Shown here: piece by piece, positions 1 through 5,425 of the stretch | How the letters are laid out: each line of letters begins with the position of its first letter | Numbering within the stretch: position 1 is the stretch's first letter | NCBI GenBank assembly: GCA_045649855.1 | Contig: JAZRQN010000128.1 | Coordinates: 1 to 5,427, forward strand | DNA: 5,427 nt | Reading direction: 5' to 3' | DNA from: URNF01 sp045649855 | GTDB taxonomy: Bacteria; Bacillota; Clostridia; Oscillospirales; Acutalibacteraceae | Made by a program: the position numbers and the translations under genes | Notes under the pieces: generated by a model | Seen by the model: only the letters and a program-made list of their open reading frames with translations | What the model was told of the DNA's origin: nothing | Database searches by the model: none

Positions 1-363
1 GAGACCGTCCTTCTTGCGTTCCTTCATTCTGGGGCCACGAGTGAGCAAGCCGGCCTTCTTAAGAGTGCCACGCAAGTTCTCGTCAACCTGGAGCATTGCA
101 CGGGCGATACGGTGACGAACAGCGCCGGCCTGACCGGTTACACCGCCGCGGGCAACGCGGCACTCGATGTCAAATTTCTCGGTGAGGCCGGTGAGCTCGA
201 GCGGCTGACGCACGATGAGCTTCAGGGTCTCCAGACCGAAGTAATCGTCGATATCACGATCGTTGATGGTTACTTTGCCGGTGCCCTGGTACAGGCGAAC
301 GCGGGCAACAGATTTCTTTCTTCTGCCGGTGCCGTAGAAATACGGTCTCTTGTTATAATCCAT
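1..363 (-). CDS. rpsI: 30S ribosomal protein S9 (partial, C-terminus beyond the left edge)
   Basis: This is small-subunit ribosomal protein S9, which binds the 3' domain of 16S rRNA in the head of the 30S subunit and reaches the P-site tRNA with its C-terminal tail. The 121 visible residues begin MDYNKRPYFYGTGRRKKSVA and carry the family signature GGVTGQAGAVRHRIARAML (about residues 89-107), followed by RGPRMKERKKDGL. S9 is usually about 130 residues, so only the basic tail (normally ending in SKR) is lost outside the window. The ATG at 363 has AAGAAAGGGG upstream as ribosome binding site. It lies 17 bases downstream of the rplM stop with no terminator between them, so the two are one operon, the usual bacterial order. 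Identification is by recognising the sequence family and is secure. Confidence 0.97.
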   Translation of the reverse strand, partial: MDYNKRPYFYGTGRRKKSVARVRLYQGTGKVTINDRDIDDYFGLETLKLIVRQPLELTGLTEKFDIECRVARGGVTGQAGAVRHRIARAMLQVDENLRGTLKKAGLLTRGPRMKERKKDGL

Positions 364-380
364 CTTTCGTTACCCCTTTC

Positions 381-809
381 TTAAAACTCACGCGCTTCGG
401 GTTTCTGAGCAGCATGCGCATGCTCGGAACCGGCGTAGCAGTGCAGGCGGCCGTAAGCGGCATCGCCGATGGTGTTGTTGGGGATCATGCCGTAAACAGC
501 AAGCTCCATCGCTTTCTCAGGACGGGTCGCCATGAGGGTGGAGTACTTGGTCTCTTTCAGACCGCCGATCCAACCGGTGTGGCGCTGCCATTTTTTCTGC
601 TCCAGCTTTTTGCCGGTCAGAACAGCATCTTTGCAGTTGATGATGATGACGAAATCGCCGCAATCAACATGAGGGGTGAAGGTGGGCTTATGTTTGCCGC
701 GGAGCAGCACAGCCGCTTCGGTAGCAACACGACCCAGAGATTTACCGGCGGCATCCAGCACATACCATTTGCGCTCGACCTGGCCGGCCTTTTCCATGTA
801 AGTGGACAT
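381..809 (-). CDS. rplM: 50S ribosomal protein L13
   Basis: This is large-subunit ribosomal protein L13, an early-assembling 23S rRNA-binding protein. The product is 142 residues, the usual bacterial length. Family blocks are visible in order: WYVLDAAGKSLGRVAT near the N-terminus, LRGKHKPTFTPHVDCGDFVI, the VLTGKKLEQKKWQRHTGW block, GGLKETKYS, PEKAMELAVYGMIPNN, and the C-terminal YAGSEHAHAAQKPE. The start is the ATG at 809 (MSTYMEKAGQ), because AGGAGGA lies at 824-818 with an 8-base spacer. An in-frame upstream ATG at 872 would add 21 residues, but it lies inside the promoter, between the -35 and -10 boxes, so it cannot be in the mRNA. It is the first gene of an operon with rpsI. No conserved leader structure is obvious in the roughly 40-base untranslated region. 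Confidence 0.98.
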   Translation of the reverse strand: MSTYMEKAGQVERKWYVLDAAGKSLGRVATEAAVLLRGKHKPTFTPHVDCGDFVIIINCKDAVLTGKKLEQKKWQRHTGWIGGLKETKYSTLMATRPEKAMELAVYGMIPNNTIGDAAYGRLHCYAGSEHAHAAQKPEAREF

Positions 810-856
810 AAGGGTGTTCCTCCTATAAATAGTATTAGACTTTTTAGTGCTCCAGT

Positions 857-885
857 AGAATACCACACCCAAATTCGACTGTCAA
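857..885 (-). promoter_or_regulatory. Sigma-A-type promoter of rplM-rpsI
   Basis: On the minus strand a perfect -35 box TTGACA (885-880) is followed, after exactly 17 bases, by TATTCT (862-857; 4 of 6 to the TATAAT consensus). Transcription would start near 850, giving an untranslated leader of about 40 bases before the L13 start at 809. The stretch upstream of the -35 box (about 888-915) is A/T-rich, as in UP elements of strong ribosomal promoters. Box positions are read directly; strength and UP-element role are inferred. Confidence 0.8.
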
Positions 886-1009
886 GGGTTATTTAGCCGA
901 AAATTTAATTTATATCCCTCATTCTCTCGTTTTCTCTCCTATTTGCTCTTATTTGCTCTGTTTCTCATTTTTCATTTCACAATTTCAACACGCAAAATGA
1001 AAAGCATAG
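886..1009. other. Intergenic stretch with pyrimidine-rich tract and a small tandem repeat
   Basis: No gene is supported here. The plus strand is A/T-rich at 901-915 and then strongly pyrimidine-rich from about 915 to 985. It includes a perfect tandem duplication of ATTTGCTCT (941-949 and 951-959, 10-base period). It separates the terminator of the hydrolase/DUF1846 operon from the L13 promoter. The left part may act as an UP element for the L13 promoter; no function for the rest is visible. Confidence 0.5.
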
Positions 1010-1049
1010 AAAAACGGTGATATCAGGCGAAAACGCGAGATATCACCGT
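1010..1049 (-). terminator. Intrinsic terminator after the DUF1846 gene
   Basis: Read on the minus strand, ACGGTGATATC (1049-1039) and GATATCACCGT (1024-1014) form a perfect 11-bp stem. The 14-base gap holds a nested mini-stem GCG-TTTT-CGC (1036-1027), separated from the main stem by two mismatched positions on each side. The stem runs straight into a run of five T (1014-1010). It starts 15 bases after the DUF1846 stop codon, so it ends that transcript before the rplM promoter. Confidence 0.85.
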
Positions 1050-1064
1050 GGTAAATTGATTTTT

Positions 1065-2534
1065 TCAACCCTTACGCTCAAACTTCGGTTCACTCGTCGC
1101 GTGAATGCCGAGCGCTTTGTAGGTCTTTTCGTCCACCTGTGCCAAAATCACCGTGAAGTGTGCATCGCTGCCGCGCAGACGGGGCAGTTGCTCCAACGCT
1201 TTGGCGGCGTTTTCGTCGGTGGCAGAACTGATGGACAGCGCCACCAGCACCTCGTCCGAGTGCAAGCGCGGATTTTTGTGGTGCAGGTGCTGCACTTTCA
1301 AATCACAAATCGGTTCCAGCGCGGTGGGGCTGATAATATCCGTTTCGCGGTCGATACCTGCCAGCGCTTTGAGCGCATTGAGCAGGGTCGCGGCGGAAGC
1401 ACCCAGCAGAGGGGTGGTTTTTCCCGTAACGATCGTGCCGTCAGGCAACTCCAGCGCACCTGCAGGCGCATCGGTGGTTTCCGCTTTTTCGCTCGCGGCG
1501 GCAACGGTGGGGCGCACCGCTGTGGTAACGCGCGCGCGGTTCATCAGCAATTCCATTTTCGCGGTCTGCGAACCGTCAGCGCCCGTGCGCTTTTCGGTTG
1601 CGGCAGTCTGATAATAACGGCGCAAGATCTCACGTCTGGAGGCTTCGCACACCGCTTCTTCGTCCACGATGCAGTAGCCTGCCATATTGACGCCCATATC
1701 GGTGGGCGAGAAGTAGGGAGACTGTCCTTGAATCTTTTCCAACATCGCACGCACGACAGGGAATATCTCCACGTCGCGGTTGTAGTTGACGGTGGTGATA
1801 CCGTATTTTTCCAGATGGAACGGGTCGATCATATTCAGATCGTCCAGATCAACGGTCGCCGCTTCGTAGGCGATGTTCACGGGGTGGGCAAGCGGCAGAT
1901 TCCACACGGGGAACGTTTCAAACTTCGCATATCCTGCCACAACGCCGCGGCGGGATTCGTGGTACAACTGGGACAGGCAGGTCGCCATTTTGCCGCTGCC
2001 GGGGCCCGGTCCGGTTACCACCGCCAAGGGACGTACCGTTTCGGCGTATTCGTTTTTGCCAAGTCCGTCGTCGCTCACGATGTGCGCAACATCGTGCGGA
2101 TACCCTGCAATGGGATAGTGCAGATAGGAGCGGACGCCGATCTCATCCAAACGGCGGCGGAACGCATCCACGCACGCTTGTCCCGTGTAACGGGTAACCA
2201 CCACACTGCCCACGAACAAACCGATCTCGCGGAACAGACCGATCAGACGGAACACGTCTTCGTCATACGTGATGCCGAGATCGCCGCGCACCTTGCTCTT
2301 TTCAATGTCGCCTGCGTTGATGGTGATGATGATCTCCGCCTGGTCTTTGAGTTTCAAGAGCATACGCAGTTTGCTGTCAGGCTCGAAGCCGGGCAACACG
2401 CGGGAGGCGTGGTAATCGTCAAACAATTTGCCGCCAAATTCCAGATACAATTTACCGCCGAACTGATCAATACGACGACGGATCTGCTCGGATTGCAACT
2501 GCAGATATTTGTCATTGTCAAATCCTTTTTTCAC
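1065..2534 (-). CDS. DUF1846 (UPF0371) family protein, P-loop-like
   Basis: This is a 489-residue protein of the UPF0371/DUF1846 family, which is widespread in Bacillota and has no established biochemical function. Recognisable blocks are the N-terminal KKGFDNDKYLQLQSEQI and the glycine-rich loop TGPGPGSGKMATCLSQLYH (residues about 174-192). The C-terminal part has LELPDGTIVTGKT, LLGASAATLLNALKALAGI, ISPTALEPI and LHSDEVLVALSIS (about 361-436), matching the family's C-terminal domain. Length agrees with the usual roughly 490-500 residues. There is no signal peptide or membrane segment, so it should be cytoplasmic. The start chosen is GTG at 2534, because GGGAGG sits at 2547-2542 with a 7-base spacer and homologs begin about there. 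A longer reading from a GTG at 2570 has no good ribosome binding site. It lies 48 bases downstream of the hydrolase gene with no terminator between, so the two are probably co-transcribed. A nucleotide-binding role is inference. Confidence 0.9.
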   Translation of the reverse strand: MKKGFDNDKYLQLQSEQIRRRIDQFGGKLYLEFGGKLFDDYHASRVLPGFEPDSKLRMLLKLKDQAEIIITINAGDIEKSKVRGDLGITYDEDVFRLIGLFREIGLFVGSVVVTRYTGQACVDAFRRRLDEIGVRSYLHYPIAGYPHDVAHIVSDDGLGKNEYAETVRPLAVVTGPGPGSGKMATCLSQLYHESRRGVVAGYAKFETFPVWNLPLAHPVNIAYEAATVDLDDLNMIDPFHLEKYGITTVNYNRDVEIFPVVRAMLEKIQGQSPYFSPTDMGVNMAGYCIVDEEAVCEASRREILRRYYQTAATEKRTGADGSQTAKMELLMNRARVTTAVRPTVAAASEKAETTDAPAGALELPDGTIVTGKTTPLLGASAATLLNALKALAGIDRETDIISPTALEPICDLKVQHLHHKNPRLHSDEVLVALSISSATDENAAKALEQLPRLRGSDAHFTVILAQVDEKTYKALGIHATSEPKFERKG

Positions 2535-2541
2535 GGTAAAG

Positions 2542-2547
2542 CCTCCC
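2542..2547 (-). promoter_or_regulatory. Ribosome binding site deciding the GTG start of the DUF1846 gene
   Basis: GGGAGG on the minus strand, 7 bases before the GTG at 2534. This places initiation 12 codons inside the longest open reading frame. Confidence 0.75.
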
Positions 2548-2576
2548 TTTGCCGAAATACTCGAAATCACCTATAT

Positions 2577-2605
2577 ATCATACTACAAATTTCGTTTGGT
2601 TGCAA
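2577..2605 (-). promoter_or_regulatory. Possible internal promoter for the DUF1846 gene
   Basis: On the minus strand TTGCAA (2605-2600; 4 of 6 to consensus) is followed after 17 bases by TATGAT (2582-2577; 5 of 6). It overlaps the last codons of the hydrolase gene. A start near 2570 would give a leader of about 35 bases before the GTG at 2534. The GTG at 2570 would then be at the transcript end, which also argues against that longer reading. The match is moderate and could be chance in an A/T-rich junction. Confidence 0.4.
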
Positions 2606-4544
2606 CAGAATTTTTAATTAAAAACACCGCAGGGTACATCGGTTCCAAGCGATAATCGAGCGCATACGTGCCGTCCCCCTCGTCGGTAAACGCCACGTCC
2701 CGTTCGTTGCCGTTTTCATCCAGCACCACCACCTGCGCAGGCGGTGTTTGCAGATACAATCGCGGCGTTTCCACCGGATCAAACCCGAGCGGAAAACAAG
2801 CCGCCAGCAATCTGCCGTCCGCGGTATATCCTGCACGCAGGCACACCTCGTCATCCCCGACGAGATACACAGGGAGTGCCCCTGCGCGTGAAAGCAGGTC
2901 CACCAGTTGCGCCTTTCGCGTTTCGTTCAGGAACGAAAATCCCTCGTGGTACACAAACTCCGCATCCGGTGAGCCGCAGAACACTGCGGTAAACGTTCCG
3001 TTTTCGCGCGGCAGAACGGTAACCGCAGGCGCGAGTTTCACGGCAACGCCGTCTTCGCGGCGGATATTGTGGGACAACGTTTGCGTTCGACCGAGCGGTG
3101 TCAGTTTGTGAAATCCTTTTTGCTTGGTACAACAAGTATACCCGTTTTGGTCAAAACTTTCCGCCGACACTTTGCCGCCGTCCCAATCGCGCACTTCCAC
3201 GCCGATGCTTTCGGTAAACGAGCGGTCAAACAGCCCTTTTGCGGCGGCGCCGTCCAACAGCACCGAACCGTCAAACAACGCGTTTACCTCGTCGTCGCTC
3301 AAATCGTCCAAAATATGTTCTTCCGCAAACAGTGCAGGGGCGGCTCCGTCGGTGAAATAAAACGGAATGCCCATACGCTCCAGATTTTTGGTTACAAAAC
3401 AGTTGGGGTGGCTGTCCCACACCCACGTCGCACTAAAATCAAAATCGGTCTGCTCGGTGAACAAGGATGCCGCGCCGACAAAACGCAGGTCTTTTGCAAG
3501 CGTTTGCAGTTTTGTGTATAAGCCGCGATGCTTTGCCAAAATCTCGCGGTACGCCTTGCCGCTTTGTGGCTCGTATGAGGTCATACGTGTCAGCCAATGT
3601 TTAGCACCCGATAAGCCGTCCAGTATGCAGGCGGTGTAATGTGCGTGCAGATACCGCGCACTTTTGCCGTAACGGTTGAACGGAACGGTGTCGGTTTCGG
3701 CGAGCAACACGTCAACGCCGCTTTTGCGCAACTTCGAAGCGCACACCGCCGTCATCCGCATCGCGTGGCTGAAGCCGTGCGCGGATGCAGGTGCGTAACT
3801 GCCGTTTGGCAGGCGCACCACGGTGGGATTGCCTGCACCTGCAAACACCTTGCTCGTCGCGTCCACCGCTTCGCAAAGGTCGCCTGACGTGCAGTTGACA
3901 CCTTGTATGGTGGGATCTTGAGAATCCACGGCCGCACGAAACGCGCGCGCCGCACCCACCAGCGCATCCCGTTGCGTTTGCGCAAAAATGCGGCACAGCG
4001 GATCGGTCTTTTTGTGGGTAAGCAGATGTGCGCGCAGTTGGTCTTTGGAAAAGGACACGCCTGCCGCCGCGTTAAACGCCGCCACGTGGCGCGGACACAC
4101 ACAACCTTTGGCAGGGCGCACCATCAGGCGAAAATCATCGTCCAACATGATCACACGGGGACGGAGAGCCGCCAGACGGCGCATCACATCCGAAAAATGC
4201 GCCAGAAAATCGGGGTCAAGCGGACAATATGCGTGTATCGGTTCACCGTCAGACACGGCAATGATGTTCTGAAACGGCGCTTTGGTGAGCGGATATCCGT
4301 GTCCCAGCGATGCCTGCACCAAAATACCGCTTTGCACACCTGCCGCCGCCAATCGATCGCGGTAGTCAGCGTAGATTGCCGCCATATCGCCCACCTTATC
4401 CCACACGGGTTGTCCCTCGGGAACAAGATTCACGGAAAACAACGGCATCGTGTACGCACCGTTTTGCACGTCGCGTATGATGTCGTTTACACGCGCTGAA
4501 AGCGCGTGCGCGGTCAACGGTACTATGGAATAGTCGTACAGCAT
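2583..4544 (-). CDS. Putative glycoside hydrolase, GH42-like (beta-galactosidase-type fold)
   Basis: The product is 653 residues with no signal peptide, so probably cytoplasmic. Residues about 30-350 look like a TIM barrel. VIMLDDDFRL (131-140) sits where GH42 enzymes carry the acid/base Asn-Glu. LLAETD (280-285) with E283 fits the nucleophile strand and is followed, as in GH42, by a helical block ending ILDGLSGAKHWLTRM. C107 plus the GCVCPRH motif (C148, C150, H153) matches the spacing of the GH42 zinc site, normally four cysteines with CxCxxC. Residues about 355-450, including LSDDEVNALF and VLLDGAAAKGLFDR, resemble the GH42 trimerisation domain; the rest (about 500-645) looks like a beta-rich C-terminal domain. 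The start is ATG 4544, with AAAGAGGTGG at 4558-4549; a 52-codon upstream extension would cross the promoter. Its own promoter precedes it and the DUF1846 gene follows 48 bases on. The clan assignment is by motif and spacing. The substrate is unknown, and the Asp-rich active-site motif suggests a relative of GH42 rather than a classical lactase. Confidence 0.62.
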   Translation of the reverse strand: MLYDYSIVPLTAHALSARVNDIIRDVQNGAYTMPLFSVNLVPEGQPVWDKVGDMAAIYADYRDRLAAAGVQSGILVQASLGHGYPLTKAPFQNIIAVSDGEPIHAYCPLDPDFLAHFSDVMRRLAALRPRVIMLDDDFRLMVRPAKGCVCPRHVAAFNAAAGVSFSKDQLRAHLLTHKKTDPLCRIFAQTQRDALVGAARAFRAAVDSQDPTIQGVNCTSGDLCEAVDATSKVFAGAGNPTVVRLPNGSYAPASAHGFSHAMRMTAVCASKLRKSGVDVLLAETDTVPFNRYGKSARYLHAHYTACILDGLSGAKHWLTRMTSYEPQSGKAYREILAKHRGLYTKLQTLAKDLRFVGAASLFTEQTDFDFSATWVWDSHPNCFVTKNLERMGIPFYFTDGAAPALFAEEHILDDLSDDEVNALFDGSVLLDGAAAKGLFDRSFTESIGVEVRDWDGGKVSAESFDQNGYTCCTKQKGFHKLTPLGRTQTLSHNIRREDGVAVKLAPAVTVLPRENGTFTAVFCGSPDAEFVYHEGFSFLNETRKAQLVDLLSRAGALPVYLVGDDEVCLRAGYTADGRLLAACFPLGFDPVETPRLYLQTPPAQVVVLDENGNERDVAFTDEGDGTYALDYRLEPMYPAVFLIKNSVATKRNL

Positions 4545-4569
4545 TTTGCCACCTCTTTCATATACATTC

Positions 4570-4598
4570 AGTTTAGTATATCTGAAAAACCGTGTCAA
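4570..4598 (-). promoter_or_regulatory. Promoter of the hydrolase-DUF1846 operon
   Basis: On the minus strand a perfect TTGACA (4598-4593) is followed after 17 bases by TAAACT (4575-4570; 4 of 6). Transcription would begin near 4563, leaving a short leader of about 18 bases that just contains the ribosome binding site AAAGAGGTGG. No operator or catabolite-response palindrome is obvious next to it. Confidence 0.65.
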
Positions 4599-4610
4599 TG
4601 GGTAGCGCAT

Positions 4611-4632
4611 AAAAATCACAGCATGCCTGCGA
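4611..4632 (-). terminator. Probable weak terminator after the small cysteine-rich gene
   Basis: Directly after the stop codon of the small gene, the minus strand reads TCGCAG (4632-4627), a 5-base loop GCATG, then CTGTGA (4621-4616), a 6-bp stem with one G-U pair. Five T follow (4615-4611). The stem is short, so efficiency is uncertain, but its position just before the hydrolase promoter supports separate transcription units. Confidence 0.45.
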
Positions 4633-4902
4633 CTACAAAAACAAAGCATTCCCTCCGCCGCAAAGAACCGTGTGGGATGCCCAGTCTGCAAGCAATACAA
4701 TATGCGGAATGCCTTTTTCCATGCAACTTTGCTTCATCCGATCAATGGCCAGTCCGCATCCGTCCCACAAAATGCAAACCAAGTCAACATCCACATCCTG
4801 CGGCAACGCTTCTGTTTCAAACACAAGTTCTGCACGTTCCATTCCCACACACAGATCTTCCCACGCTTGCACGCAACCGCAACGCAACACACCTAATCTC
4901 AT
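4633..4902 (-). CDS. Small cysteine-rich protein of unknown function
   Basis: I do not recognise this 89-residue protein with certainty. It is supported by a well-placed ribosome binding site (GAGGTGG, 6 bases before the ATG at 4902), a promoter, and a terminator-like hairpin after the stop. It has seven cysteines (residues 8, 10, 18, 43, 49, 60, 81), including a CxC near the N-terminus. No signal peptide or convincing membrane segment is seen. The alternation of hydrophobic strands and helices suggests a small alpha/beta Rossmann-like fold: RLGVLRC, AELVFET, DLVCILWD (40-47), a helix at about 51-63, and GIPHIVLLAD (64-73). The DLVCILWDGC...KGIPHIVLL arrangement is reminiscent of DUF2325-type domains, but this is a loose impression. 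It is divergent from the HTH regulator gene, with 111 bases between start codons, so that regulator is the likely controller. A thiol, redox or metal role is speculative. Confidence 0.7.
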   Translation of the reverse strand: MRLGVLRCGCVQAWEDLCVGMERAELVFETEALPQDVDVDLVCILWDGCGLAIDRMKQSCMEKGIPHIVLLADWASHTVLCGGGNALFL

Positions 4903-4915
4903 ACTTCCACCTCAC

Positions 4916-4935
4916 ATAGGCAATGTATCGCCTAT
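4916..4935. promoter_or_regulatory. Inverted repeat, candidate operator in the divergent control region
   Basis: ATAGGC (4916-4921) and GCCTAT (4930-4935) form a perfect 6-base inverted repeat with an 8-base spacer. It abuts the -10 box of the small gene and covers its predicted transcription start. A further ATAGG half-site occurs at 4980-4984, next to the regulator gene's own -10-like sequence. Size and position suit a dimeric Cro/C1-type repressor, presumably the adjacent regulator, but binding is inferred. As RNA it could also be a small hairpin in the leader. Confidence 0.45.
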
Positions 4936-4964
4936 ATGGTATCACGCGTTGCCGACTTTGTAAA
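4936..4964 (-). promoter_or_regulatory. Promoter of the small cysteine-rich gene
   Basis: On the minus strand TTTACA (4964-4959; 5 of 6) is followed after 17 bases by TACCAT (4941-4936; 4 of 6). Transcription would start near 4929, within an inverted repeat, giving a leader of about 27 bases. Confidence 0.55.
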
Positions 4965-5013
4965 TATATTTTGGATATGATAGGTGTATAAAAGGATGTA
5001 AGAGGTGGGTAGT

Positions 5014-5256
5014 ATGGATACGGTTACAGCAGTTAAAAATCGTATTTTACAACTGTGTGGCGAGCGAAACATTACCATCAATCGCTTGGCGACCATTTGC
5101 GCTTTGCCGCCATCGTCGGTGAAAGCGATTTTATACGGGCGCAGTCAAAACCCGAAATTGCTCACTATTAAAATGATTTGTGATGGTTTGGAAATCACGC
5201 TTTCCGAGTTTTTCGACACGCCGGAATTCCATGCATTGGAGCAGGAAATACAATAG
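5014..5256 (+). CDS. Cro/C1-type (XRE family) helix-turn-helix regulator
   Basis: This is an 80-residue DNA-binding protein that is essentially one HTH domain. Predicted helices are about residues 6-18 (VKNRILQLCGERN), 21-30 (TINRLATICA), the recognition helix 33-42 (PSSVKAILYG), 50-59 (LTIKMICDGL) and 63-67. The NPKLLTIKMICDGLEITLSEFF ending is typical of small XRE regulators common in Clostridia. There is no extra sensor or oligomerisation domain beyond a short tail (68-80). The ATG at 5014 is preferred: GAGGTG at 5002-5007 is 6 bases upstream, and an alternative GTG at 5005 overlaps this site. A TATGAT box at 4976-4981 could serve as -10, but no good -35 box is seen at the right spacing. 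It is divergent from the small cysteine-rich gene, suggesting autoregulation and control of that neighbour. The family assignment is firm; the targets are inferred. Confidence 0.9.
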   Translation: MDTVTAVKNRILQLCGERNITINRLATICALPPSSVKAILYGRSQNPKLLTIKMICDGLEITLSEFFDTPEFHALEQEIQ

Positions 5257-5319
5257 GTTTTCCGTATAACAAAAAGCCACCGATAAGCGTGTTGCGGTTA
5301 GGGATTGGCAAACCCCTCG
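5257..5319. other. Non-coding stretch after the regulator gene
   Basis: No gene or convincing terminator is seen. A CCACCG ... GCGGTT segment (about 5277-5300) next to AAAAAGCC could be a decayed minus-strand terminator stem, but only four base pairs (ACCG/CGGT) remain. Confidence 0.4.
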
Positions 5320-5371
5320 CCTCCCTCTTAGAGGGAGGTGGATTTTGCCGTAGGCAAAAGACGGAGGGAGT
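5320..5371 (+). repeat. Palindromic repeat unit, copy 1 (forward)
   Basis: The unit is built of three parts. First is a hairpin with an 8-bp stem, CCTCCCTC (5320-5327), loop TTA, GAGGGAGG (5331-5338). Second is a hairpin TTTTGCC (5343-5349), loop GTA, GGCAAAA (5353-5359). Third is a closing GGAGGGAGT (5363-5371). The last segment repeats the GAGGGAG half-site, so the first CTCCCTC could pair with either. Similar GAGGGAG-rich palindromic repeats are familiar from intergenic regions of gut Clostridia; that comparison is from memory. No coding capacity. Confidence 0.75.
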
Positions 5372-5382
5372 GTTCCCAATCA

Positions 5383-5425
5383 ACTCCCTCACCGCCTACG
5401 GCGGAGCTCCCTCATTGAGGGAGCC
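5383..5425 (-). repeat. Palindromic repeat unit, copy 2 (inverted)
   Basis: Read on the minus strand this has the same architecture as copy 1: hairpin GCTCCCTC-AAT-GAGGGAGC (5424-5406), hairpin CCGCC-GTA-GGCGG (5404-5392), then GAGGGAGT (5390-5383). The core GCCGTAGGC is identical in both copies (5347-5355 forward, 5402-5394 reverse), while arm bases differ in a compensated way that keeps the stems. GAGGGAGT of copy 1 and ACTCCCTC of copy 2 are themselves complementary across an 11-base spacer. The unit ends at or near the right edge, so its true outer boundary is uncertain. Confidence 0.72.

Noticed and set aside
810..850. Ribosomal-protein leader structure for autoregulation upstream of rplM
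   Set aside because: The predicted leader is only about 40 bases and I could not find a convincing stem with conserved features in it.
414..896. Plus-strand open frame of 160 codons opposite rplM
   Set aside because: It lies antisense to L13 and runs through its promoter; no start signal, no recognisable family.
1017..2621. Long plus-strand open frame (534 codons) opposite the DUF1846 gene
   Set aside because: It is antisense to a clearly recognisable family protein, begins inside the terminator hairpin, lacks a ribosome binding site and has an Arg/His/Phe-rich product typical of a shadow frame in GC-rich coding DNA.
3903..4499. Plus-strand open frame of 198 codons opposite the hydrolase gene
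   Set aside because: Antisense shadow with Arg/His-rich composition and no ribosome binding site.
4545..4700. 52-residue N-terminal extension of the hydrolase
   Set aside because: It would cross the TTGACA-17-TAAACT promoter and overlap the end of the neighbouring small gene; the ATG at 4544 has a good ribosome binding site.
4506..4919. Plus-strand open frame of 137 codons opposite the small cysteine-rich gene
   Set aside because: No ribosome binding site; the minus-strand frame has promoter, ribosome binding site and terminator signals and is preferred.
5277..5300. Minus-strand terminator with CGGT/ACCG stem followed by CTTTTT
   Set aside because: Only about four base pairs with a 12-base loop; too weak to annotate.
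5131..5392. Minus-strand frames overlapping the regulator gene and the repeats
   Set aside because: They cross the palindromic repeats, lack start signals and are antisense to the well-supported HTH gene.
5320..5425. CRISPR array
   Set aside because: Only two units, in inverted orientation and with no regular spacers; the structure fits paired palindromic repeats instead.
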